Shown one piece after another: positions 10,501 to 22,500 of a DNA stretch of 64,000 nt. The notes beneath the pieces are model-generated. The model worked only from the letters and a program-made list of their open reading frames with translations. It did not search any database and was not told the origin of the DNA. The translations under genes and the position numbers were made by a program. Source of the stretch: Acanthornis magna (taxonomy: Eukaryota > Chordata > Aves > Passeriformes > Acanthizidae); the NCBI GenBank assembly GCA_036785705.1, contig JAWUZG010000018.1:7103501-7167500 (forward strand), written 5' to 3'. Position 1 is the stretch's first letter. Every line of letters begins with the position of its first letter.

Positions 10501-13500
10501 AGTGGACTTGATCATCTAATATTGACATGTTCCTGCTGCCTCCTAGTGATCTGATTTTCCTGTGTCCTCAAATTAAAGCCTTTGAAAATGTCAAAGAAAG
10601 ATTATTTAATGAAAGCAAACCAATAGCCAACCCAGCTCCACTATTGTGCAGAAATTCAGCCTGATAATATGAAGCCTAAGTACAATTTGAGCCCCAAGTG
10701 TGCATATCCACACTGGGCAGCAGAGCCTCATACTGCTTAACAAGCTAGAGGGAGATCTCTAGAGCCATGTTGTGTCTCTTCTGGTAGTTAATTTTGGGGA
10801 AACCTGAGGCTTTGTAGGCTAGGGTTCTGTGTTACTGAGAAGCATAAATTTAGCATAGAAGTTCAATAATAGATATTTATGAAAACAGTTCTTTTTAATA
10901 ATTGCTCTCTTCTAGGTTTTTGAAGATGATCTTTGGCTTCAGAAAGAGATGGGATGCCTAGGAATGGCAGGTATGCAACTGTTTCCTCTTTCTTTTCAGC
11001 ATTATGGGGGTCCCTGGATTCACAGGGCATGGGTGTGAAGGTGAGCAGGGGCCTGGAGCTGCGCCCTGGTAGCCTGCTGACATCAGTGGGACTCAATCCT
11101 GAGCCACAGGGAAGTGTTTGCACAGAAGTTAGGAACAGGGGTGCTTTAGGTTCCCTAAATGGCTCATCTAGAATGAAACCCTTGTCAGAAGAACTCAGTT
11201 CATACCCTGCTCTGAAACATTTTCAGGAGGAGCCCTTTTTCAGTATTAAACATAATGGTGTAGGGAAGCACCCTCTGATGTCCAGAGTTCCCCGGTTTGT
11301 GGAAAACCTATATTACTTAAAGCTGATCAAGACCTTGTTCATTTTCAGAAGCCATCTTAACCCCTGTGCATTTACCAACAGTGTTGCAATACCTACTCTT
11401 GAAGCTATTTTTAAAGACCTCAGCAGTTACAATATATAATACCCTTTGTCCTGGACCAAAGATTGTTAAAGACTGTTAGATGTAGTGGGTTAAAGACCGA
11501 TACATATAGTGGGTCTAGCAGTATTACTGGGACGCTAGTACTCTTCTCAGTAGATACCAAGTATTCTTGTCAGTGATCTCAGGTACAGTGAATATCTCCA
11601 CTGGTAGTTGCCTAATCTGATTGAAACAAGGTACCCTGATACTTAGAGAAGTCCCTTAGAGCTTGGAATAGCTGCATCTGAGGGCTGACTGCCACAGGCT
11701 TTTTGTGTAAATTTGAGCAAATCACTTAGTTTCTCTGAGTCTCTGGTCTTTAATTTCTATATGTATATTTTAAATAGTGTTCTACCTCACCCTCACCCAA
11801 GTGTGGTGGAGTTGGGTATACCCTGAAAGGTTAGGACATTCTCATATAGCACATTAACAGGGCAACACAGTGTGTGTAATAAACCTCTCCATCTCTCTGG
11901 TTCCCCAAGAGATGATTTCATGACATGCATTTGCCAAGAGATTACATGCTTTGAATCAGTCATCTAGTGAGATACTTCTAATTTCTTTGCCCTGTGCCAT
12001 GGCTAATTCACAAATGAGTTTATTAATTTAAATATGAAAGCAGGTAATTGAGATTTGCTGAGCTTGTTTTTTTCCAGTATTTATTCAGTGTCATCTTTGC
12101 TCTGTTCATCTTGCTTTCTGATGGGTTGCAAATTATTCATGTACCATCCACTGAGAGAGGAAATGAGCGCAATTTTATACTTAAGAAGAACCTTCTGGCA
12201 CTAAAAAAAGAAAAAAGGTGGAGGATTTTGACATGCAGTATCCTTTTGTTAGTGGTTAAAATAGTGTGGCCAGCAGGTTGAGGGAAGTGGCGTTGCTTTG
12301 AACTGGATGCTGGGGAGACTGCACCTCAAATCTTGTCTTCGGTTGGCCCCTCACAACAAGAAAGAAATTGAGGTGCTGGAATGTGTCCAGAGGAAGGCAA
12401 CAAAAATGGTGAAGGGTGTGGAGAATGAGTCTTAGTAGGATCAGCTGAGGGAGCTGGGGTTAATTAACCTGGAGAGAAAGAGCCTCAGGGGGGACTTTGT
12501 CACTCTCTGCAGCTACCTGGAAGGAGTTGTAGTGTAGTGGGGGTGGACCTCTTCTCTCAGGTAACAGGATGAGACAAAATGGCCTCAGGTTGTGCCAGAG
12601 GAGATTTAGTTTAGATAGTAGGAAAAATGTCTTCACAGAAAGGGTTATCAAGCATTGAAAAAGGCTTCCCAGGGAGGTGGTTGAGTCACCATGCCATCCC
12701 TAGAGGTATTGAAAAGATGTGCACTTAGAGACATGGTTTAGTGCTGGACTAGTGCTGGGTTTGCAGTTGGACTTAATCTTAATGGTCTTTTCCGACCTCA
12801 ATGATTCTGGCTCTGTGAAATTCTCGTATTTTGTTAGTAGGAAAATAAATGTGTTAAATGAGGTGTTGCTACAAGTACTGAATCATATGCTTGGTTTTAT
12901 AACTGAAAATTGTCCCATTCTAGTAAACATCAATTTTTAACATATTTAAAACTAAGATTTTAGTGATTTGCCTAATCAGAGTACTAGACTCTTTAGTTCT
13001 TACTGAAGAAGTTCTGGATGAAAGCACAGAGATGGGAACTTCTCCATAAAGCCTTTGTCATTGAGACTGGCAGTGTGCTGAAGTGTGAAATGGTTTGTGA
13101 CAGCACACTGATCTCGGTGTTTCTGTTGGAAGCTTTTTGGAATTGTTTCTGCATAAGATGAGAAAAGACACCCCAGAATATTCCTGTGACTGGGGAACAC
13201 AGTGGATTTTTGAGAGTCATATTTGAGTCTGCTCTGACTTACTCAAAACAGGCCTGGAAAGTAGATTTGTTTTTTCTTGTTGATGCCCATAGCTTCTTTG
13301 ACATTGTAACAAGAAAAGCTAATGGCAGCATTCAAAACCGAATACCGTAAATTGGTACCTTTGCCTGTTCATTGTTGTGTGTAATTGAAAGGACTTCAAA
13401 TTGGATCTTGTATCCTGGATGGTTTTCAAGACAGGGAGTAACTTAGAACAACAACAATGAAAATATAGCAAGGGAGTATATTTAACTCCTTTCTTACCCA

Positions 13501-16500
13501 CTGAGTAAAACAAAATTGTTCAAAGCTTTGTTGATAAATTAATGGTGGAAAAGCAAATGAGACTGTGGAATCTGAATTGAAATATTCAGTCCTTGAGAGC
13601 CATAAATTAGAATTAATGTCTTAGTTAAATTGCTTTTTTTCACTCTCATTTTTAATTCTGAACTTTAAATTTCACAGATTTGTCAGAGTCTTTCCTTTTT
13701 TACTGTAATTTGGCATTCCATTGCTTAGTATGGGCTGTAAAGTTACGGGAACCTTAAAGACATACTGGAGTTTTTGATGCAAACCAATGTAAGACTATTT
13801 TAATTTTCTCCCATCCTATTTAATTACCATAGCTAAGAGTAACCTTCACTTTAACTTCTATCACGATGTTATATGTGCTGTTCTAATGGTGGCCTGTCAG
13901 TGCCACTGACAGGTTCAAGACTCAGCCCACTGAGTGCTGTGGTCAAGGCTTGTGCTGTGCCATGTCCATATCCTTAACAGAAATAATTTCAAAGCAAAGG
14001 ACAGTATGCTGACTATGATCAGGGGACAATTTCTTATCTTGGAATAGCCATCCTTTTATCCCCAATCTGTACAAACACAGACCCACTGTCACCACACTCT
14101 CCACACAGCAGGTGCTTTCTGTGCTTGTTCAGATCCTCAGTATTTGCATTTCCTGAGCAGCAAGTGACTGCAGAGAGGGCTGGCAGTGGGGAGCTCTCCT
14201 TCCTAAACATATTGCCTGTGCCTTGAGTGTGGCAGCTGGAAGCCCAAAGGAGCAATGTGTCACCACCCAAGGCAGTAGTGCGCAAAGCTGGAGTGGCAAA
14301 TAACTACCTAGGGAGAATAGCAAAGAACATTGAACATTAAGTAGCAGAGACTGTTCTGATCAACTGTGCATTTGTCATTTCATATGGTGGTGGCACTGCA
14401 CATGTGGGGGACTGAGTGAATGCTACAGGAATGTGAGTGGTAAAATGTTACACCAATCTTTCAGCTGTTGCAGCTATATTAATATTTGTTTCCATGTTTT
14501 CATTTTTAAATTCAACACAAAGTCTACCTACCAGCACTGGTAATTAGCTAGGAATATGCAGTTTAAGACAGGGTTCTGGCATATCTGTTTTTACTGGGTT
14601 TATGTAGAATTAAATCATGGGAAAACATTTTACTAATGTGCTAATTAAAAGTAAGGTAAAATATTTAACAGCTTGATAATACCTTGTAAAAATGTGGAAT
14701 TTTTAATTTAAAAAGAAAACAGAAAGAAAATTTTTTCTTAAAGATAGTGGTATTGTCTCACATCTCAAAAGAAAGTGAAATTACTGTCTTTCTTTGGTGA
14801 ACTGCTTCATTTGACATCTTTGGAGATGTTTACAGGAAAGCCCCAGATCAAGCCTCATGGTCTGCTAGTTTGCTTGCTGGGAAATATTTTGGCCTGAGTC
14901 GCTGTAGTCCGGGAATGCCTGGTGGCAGCCTGGCAAGCCCAGCTGAGAGGGGGCTGCTTGGGCTGTGTGTAAAGCTGAAACTGTTCCCCTGCTTTGCAGA
15001 GATTTTCTTTTGAAAAGGAGAGGGAATAATTGCCATTTAGAAACTAATGAAAGTGACAAACATGCAGCCTGAAAATGGCTTTTCTGAAAACAGCCAGAAA
15101 AATGGCAAAGATTGAAGCTGTAGGAAGAAAAGAGTGGAAGGAACAAGGAGACTTCAGAGTCACTGTCAGAACTGGGATGCATCTCTGAAAGGCCACTGTC
15201 AATGGCACCATAAAAATGAATTGCATTTCTGAGCATCATGGTATCCAAAAGAAAGCTCTATGCTTCTCAGTGAAAGGCTTCAGTAGTCAAGTGTTTTTCA
15301 TAGTATTTTCCAAGGTCAGATGAATCTGTTTGTTAAAAAAAAGCCACTTTCCAAACAGAAATCTAGAATATATGGGAAATCTACAGAATGTATCATGCCT
15401 GTACCATCTTTTCTCAGATATTCAATGTCCAGCTTTTCAAGTACCCAGCAGACATCTACAATCCTACAATAGGAACTTACCTGAAAAGAGACAGCAGGTG
15501 AATTGATAAATACAATTATGTTGTCTCATGTTAAGTATGCAGCAAGTTACGTGGAAAAGCGATTATGTCCTTGTAGATCAGCTATTCCAGTGACAGTAAA
15601 TACGTGTGGATCAGGAAAAAGGTTTTTAATTTAACTGACAGTCAACTCTAGATAAAAGAATGCAACAGAAAAGTGCATCTTTACTGGCAGTGGATCCAGG
15701 GTATTAGAACAGCCTATAGTTAAAAATTAATAGGAAGGATGAGAAAAATTCTGGAGATAGGCAGTGGCGCATTGCTGTGTGGACATGAATCATACTGGTT
15801 GAATCTGTTTAAGCAAAACTTCCCACTGACTACTGCAAAGATACAAGTGGATTTGAAGAAACATTCTTGTCATTATCATCAATGCTGAGGCTGCTTAACA
15901 TAATGTTAAAAACTGGCAAATTCCCCAGCCTTCAACTGCTGATGATGGAGCAGCCAAGTAACATGCCTGGAGACTTCTGCTGGGATTTGGGCACATTATC
16001 TTGGTATTGTAAGTGATGACAAAGCACAGCTTGAAAACAGACTCATCTGTGTAATTATTAATCCAGAGATTTATTCAGAGTTGGGGAACATGATCAGTTA
16101 ATTAAATTGTTTACTGTGGACTTGATACTCTCTAGAGGGGGAGTATCAGCCTTTGCTGTCACATGTAAAGTGCAGTTGGGTGCACTCATGGAGGTGTTAC
16201 ACTACACAGGACACAAGATCAAAAGATACCCTATGAAGCAATTACACACATCTTGTTGGCTGACTGCCCTCATCCAAAATTCAGAAGGAAATTATCTGCT
16301 AAACAAGGAAGCACTTTAAGGGTAGTAGTTGCTCAACATAGTTCATACATTTTGTCATTTTGACTTCTGACTCTTAAAAAGCCCTACAAAGAAGCTCCAT
16401 GTCCTCATTCAGGGTTTCTATTTACTGTAAAGGAAAATGCATTTCCTATAGTCGGACAAGAAAACAAAAAGGAGAATTGGTGCTCCACCTTCTTAGGAAT

Positions 16501-19500
16501 GGAGTGACAATTGCATTAATGTATGAGAGACACAGAATATATAAAATTAATCTTTTTCATCGTTTGAATATACCTATACAAAATTGCAAAGAGACTTGAT
16601 TCAGCAGAATCAAGTCAGAAGCAGGTTTCGAGCCATTGGAGGTGAGATGTAGTATTTTTGGATCTGCTGGGGAGTGCCATGACCAGGTGGGCTCAGATTG
16701 GTATTTAGCAGGTCTGTACTGCACTGAAAATTCAGCACTGGTGCCATTCTGAGTGACTTGGGCCATTGCTTAGTCTTGAAATAGAAATATGCCATACATG
16801 AGTGTCTTGAAAAAGTTCCAACCCCAAAGATATGTGGACATTTGGTGTTGTAATTGTACGTATTCCTCTTCTCACCAAGTTCGCAATGTTGTTTTTACAG
16901 TCTGAGTCTGCTGCATTGTGTAACAGTGGTTCAAATTTAAAGTAAAACTTAGAGAAGAGAATTAAAACTGATCATAAAATACAGACATCAGCTTTCCCTG
17001 GCCCATATATCCATAATTTTGTCCATTATAAACTACTCCCTCCCAAATGAATATGGGAAGACAGGGAAGCTCCCCAAGGTGCACATGCCCACCTGGGTTC
17101 TGTAAGCAACAGGATTGCGTCTCTTTCATTATGTAAACAGAATTATTTTCAGTGATTCACGAGCATCAGTGCTTTAAGGCTCCTTTTAAGGGTCCAGTTC
17201 TGAATGCTCTGTTCATGCTTTTTCTATTTGCAACTAATTGTATTTCCCTATAGTCTTCTTCTTACAAAGCAGTGGCTTTTCAAAAAAGTTCTGCTTCTCA
17301 TATTAATGAGATTTTAGCATCTTCAGCTTTTCAGATTTCATTAATATGCAATAGGCTTTTTCGTGGAGAAGTAATTTCACAAAATTACTTGCCTTTCAAT
17401 GGGAGTTTTTGTTCATATAAATGTATATTGCTTAAGATTGATTTAAAAATAAGTAATAAATGAGAATAATATTAAGAATGAAAAAAGTATCTTCTTTAAA
17501 CATAGACAACCCTATAATTTTAAATTTTCGTAACACTTTTCTCTTAATTCAGCAGGTTTAGCTTTTGGCAGTTTAACATATTAAATTATTTATTTTTAGT
17601 ATGACCTTCTTTTATTAATGTCATAGGTGCTTTTACTTTAGTAGATCAAAGTGATGTGATTTCAAAACTATGCCTGTTACTTTGTGTAATATCACTGACT
17701 AATCTTTCATAAAAATTTAAGAGTATAAGCTGGCATTTATATTGCTGGTTACTAAATTGAGGAACATTTGATTTGATGGCACTTTACTTCAACTGAAATG
17801 TAACCGAGACTGAGAAGTATTTCAGTTCTGAATCTCTATTGGCGAGGTCAATGCTTAATTGAAAGACTGTATCTTTGAAGCAGAACACCTTTAGCTCTGA
17901 CGTCCCTCACATTGTGGATTATTTCAATTCTTTATGCTTTGCTGAAAGTTTCTTCGTGTTGAAAATATTAACAGTTGATTTATGGCTTAAACCTTTTAAT
18001 TCATGCATTAAATGTTTTACATTTAAATGGCAAGAAGTTTTCTGTGGGGTATATGAGAGTTCCTTAGGGAGGAAACAGTTTTGTTCTAACTCCTGCTGGG
18101 TTTTGTGGGACAAATCCCATCTCTGTTTCCTGGCTGGCGTCAGTCTCTCTTGCCTGTAATGATTTTGTGCTTTGAGAGAGAATATCTGGCTCTGTGTGCA
18201 CACAGAGCAGTGGTACCATCAGCCCCATCCCTGGCTGGGCTCTGCACCAAGTGGCTCCTGCACAGGAGCCAGCCTTAGCTCTAATGCTGAATGTTGCCTT
18301 GGTTTTCAGCAGTGTCCTTACCTGTGGTCATTCAGGCAAGCAAAGCCCCTCAGCAGCTCTTGACCTCTGCAGCCTCGGACAGCCAATGGAGCCATTCGCT
18401 GTTTGCTCTGATACCCTCATGGACAAAGAAGGTGTTGTTCAAACGAGAGTCTGACGTCAGCCATCTTCTGGTCAGTAAAGGATGTTTTGCCACTTCTAGT
18501 ATTTGTAAGAATTGTAGTAATTCTATAAAAAGTGAATGTTGTTGGGAATTTACTATCCAGTTGGTATATTTCTAGTTCTGTCTCAGGTGTCTGTGTTCAT
18601 TTGACATGACTTCAGCAACAGCAGCTAGTTGCTGAAGAAGTTCCAAAGAATATAGCTATGTGATTGCTGTGTAAATTCTGATAGACACTTAGTCATGAAA
18701 AGAATCTATATAGTCTGATTAACTTTGTGCATAGTGTATTTTTTTAGGGAATTCTGATAGCCAAAAGATGAATATATCAATTAAGATTCTAATAATTACT
18801 TGTGGGAACAAGTTGTTCATACAAATTTGAACTAGAAAAAAGATTTAACTGTTAATGATATAACATTTAAATAATATAACAACATAATAAAACTCCTAAA
18901 TTTGAAGGTGATTGGTACATCTATTTTTTTTAGTAATTTCTTTATTTACATAATTTAACTAGTTGCTGAAGTTTATGAATTATAATATTTTCCTACACTA
19001 TGTAGATTTTTCCCCTTCCTCCATAGCCTGAAGACGTGTCCAATATGTCAGTGTCTTCTGAATTTGGAATAACCCTTAAGAAATGTGGTATGGTAAGTTT
19101 TTTTTTATTTGTCTTGTTAATTTGGTAGGGGGTTTGTACCCAAATGACCTTTAAAGATTGGGAACATAATTGTGTCCCTGCTGAGTATTTGGGAGTATGT
19201 GCATTTTGATGTAATGACAGTCCCACTCTCTCTGAGAAGCACTATTTTGCAATGTTGATTCAAAACAGAAGTCGGTGAAATCTCTCAGGCTTCAGGGCAT
19301 TTTGGATTGTGGTCAAAGTAAAAACCTGTCTGTGAATTTCTAAAACTGTAAATGGGCAAATTGCAATGAACTCCAGAGTAATCAGCCAAGACACTGGGTA
19401 GAGATAGAGACAAATTTTGTAAGATGAAATAAACTTTCTTAGATATTCCCCTGGCCCAACCATGGATGCCCTACCTGTGTCAAGTGCGGACTTCTTTCAA

Positions 19501-22500
19501 GGTATGAAGCACTGAGCCCTGTGTTGCCCACTGTGTCTTTGGGCATCCTAATCCACAGCCATAGAAAAGCCATTGTCACATAGTCTGCATGTTCCGTGGG
19601 ACTCACCTACAGCACAGTATTTAATGAAAAAAAGGTTTCATTTGACTTGTGTATATGCTTATGAGGAGCAAAGACCTCCCAATTGTAAGACATCTTTTAA
19701 CTTCCCATTTTATTTTTACCTAGACTATTATTTTTCCTTTCTTCTTTTTTTCCCTTTTTTTCTTTTCCCTTTTTTTGCACTGGATGAAGCAGGTATGGAT
19801 TTTTATAATTACAGACAGTTCATCTTAGCTGTCTCCTGGAGAGAGAGAGTGCACATCCAACTTTAGGACCAGTCTGAATTCAGCCACTGAAACACTGCCC
19901 ATGAGAGTAGAGGATTCAGTAATCAGTACAGAAGAAGTGACATTATAACCTTCACCAAATGTAAAGGAATACATTTGTGCCTGGTTAGAAGCATGGGAAG
20001 AAATCCAGAAATCCTCATTTTTTACCCTCAGCTCACAGAAGAGTGAGGGAAGGTATGGGAAAATAAAGGGAAGAAAATGTTCTATTTTCCCATTCCCCAG
20101 CTCTCTCTATTCATTGTTTGTCTGCAGAAGCTCATCTGCACTTACTGTGGAGCATAAGACAGTATTAACAACCTGTGCAGTTTGAACCTTGAATCTTTCA
20201 AGGTGTATTTTTTTGTTTTGGCAATTGGCTCAGGGTCTTTGCTTTGTGGATTTGGATTTTCTTTATGTGGTTTTGAGACCTTTTTTTCCCTGTTTTGTTT
20301 TAGTTTTGCTCTCTAAAGCTAGTATCTAGCCTTTGTGATTGCACATGAGAGGTTGAAAGGCGTATTGACTGCATCATACCAGTTCAGAAACCAGGAGAGA
20401 GAGAATCTGACCAAAATATATCACATTTTTAATATTTGATGATTTAAAGTCTGATAAGTTGGGCTTTGACTCGTGATGTACAAGCATATGAAATTGGTAA
20501 TGGTTTCCTCACAAATATAATTAAGCCTATTTTTATACATGCATTAATACATACATTTTTATACATTGTTTGCAGCATCTAGTACAATAAATAGTTGGGA
20601 ATTTTGTCAGTTAGAGAAATGCAAACTAAGCCATAATAATTTCATTGAGCTGTTTCTTCTCCTTGATTCGTGCCATTCTAAAACTGATCTGGTTCTATGC
20701 TGGATTAGTATGAAATTGAGAGATCAGTGGTGCACGAGACCATGGCTACGTGTGTCAAACCCTGTGGCTACCATGAACTCTGGTGTGATTTCTGAAGTCT
20801 ATCATAATTCATATTTTTAGGACTCATTTTTGTGAGAACTACTTTATTATCTTATATTTGCTGGTGTCCAGATACAGTGTAGACATTTCCTAAAAAGGAA
20901 GATCTGAAAAGGGGAAGGTTTGGCCTGAATCATAATTCTGCCAGTTAAAGAACTATTAATTTAGTGTCATTATTAGAAACTTCATAAATAATCATGAATA
21001 TGCTATAAATCACCATATTATTATGGATTTTACAAAGATTTAGGCAATTCTTGTTTAATACGAATTATAGAGGAAGTCAGTTTGGAGCGTGAGAGGTCAG
21101 TAAGCAACTCTGTGCTCAAAGTAATTTCATTTAGAGGGTATAATTGCTTAATAAGACTTACTGGCTTAATGGAATAAATAAATAAAATCACATGAGTGCA
21201 TGTTGCTAGAGATTGTTGATTAGTGTATGACCTTCACCACTAATTGGAATCAGAGCAATGAACTCCCAAGTTCACTGGTGGCTCCATCTGCCCTCGCATG
21301 GGAAGGGCAAATCAAGACAGGGGGCATCCTTCAGAGAGTGTAGTTGCTATGAAGAAAAGGAAAATAGAGACCAAAACTGCATGGAGAGGATGAATTTGCA
21401 GTGAGGCAGCTTGCAAAAGGAACATCCTCATGGTGCAAAAGTTCAAAGTTAAGGATTTTCCAGACTCTGGTTACAAAGTTATGATCCAGTTTTGTTGTAT
21501 GGGGTATCACGGTAATATTCAGGTTTTGATTACACTTCTGGTTCTGTGTGAGCTGGGTTTCCACCTGCTGGCTTTTTGCCACTTTGTCTCCATGCAACAG
21601 CTTGACATGCCAAAGATCAAAATCTACTTGGCAGTGTGAGATCAAATTGAGTGTAGTTTCATTTTCAGGTCACTCAGAATACCTTCAGAAAACAAGTTTA
21701 CACATGTAATGAGGTTTTATTTGCAATCAAGGCTATGAATTTTGCTGTTAAGGTGCACATAAAGCTGTCTTGCACCATTAATACTAAGATTTCTGTTTTC
21801 AGGTGGATGTTGAACATGACCCTCAAACTGCATACATTACACTTGTGATTAATAACACCAACACATTGCTCTCAACAAACATCACAGATCTTATCCTTCT
21901 GGACAACATCACTGGTCTACATGTTCAAAAAACCAGTGGGAATAAGACTACAGATGGCATACAGATTTACAGGAAAAGATTCTTGCAAGGTAATAAAATC
22001 TGCAGTGATTACATGTGTTAAATTGCATCTGTTCAAATCATGGTATTTATTTATTTATAGTGATGTAAATTCTTTGATTATCAGTTTATACAGGTGGAAA
22101 AACTCTGGGAAAGCTTTTGGGCTGTAGTTTCCAATTCTGTCAACTCACTGTTAACTCTTTTGACTTCCACCTTTGAACTGCTTCCAATCTCCCAGGCACA
22201 GGACTGAGCTGCCTGTGCTCTGTAAAAGTTGCTGCCTTCGAAAATGAAAGAGTTTTTCACAGTAGTATTTGTTCATTTTGCATATTTTTAAAAACTTCTG
22301 CAAAAACCATTTTCATCATATATTGAGCCTTCTTTAGCCAAGTGTGGCAGCTCAGCTTGCCGAGGTATTGAGGTGTATTGGAATTGCAAAAGGCCTGCAA
22401 ACAGGGAAGATGATTCATCAGAAATGAGGCAGCTCTTCTCAGTATCTGTTCTCTCCAAACTGAACAAATTATAAAGTCAAAGCAAGTAATAGAGAGATAA

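Larger units (their letters stand above)
7561..10915 (+). other. EVC2: EVC2 intron 1 (3355 bp)
   Basis: Holds the CpG island edge, the CR1 fragment at 7800-8305, an A/C-rich stretch at about 8585-8655 and a CR1 tail at about 9466-9525. Length depends on the exon 2 call. Confidence 0.6.
10971..18309 (+). other. EVC2: EVC2 intron 2 (7339 bp)
   Basis: Holds the 24-bp tandem repeat, the CR1 fragment at 12290-12825, the palindrome at 13893 and the hairpin at 16593. The 168-codon ORF over 10933-11439 overlaps predicted exon 2 in another frame and is not recognised as protein. The rest is AT-rich and featureless to my reading. Confidence 0.7.

Noticed and set aside
10933..11439. 168-codon plus-strand ORF in EVC2 intron 2
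   Set aside because: No recognisable domain, and it overlaps predicted exon 2 in another frame. Length is within chance for 64 kb.
14865..15248. 127-codon minus-strand ORF in EVC2 intron 2
   Set aside because: Serine/leucine-rich translation without domain. Regarded as chance.
16593..16616. MicroRNA precursor
   Set aside because: The stem is only 10 bp and the flanks do not pair.
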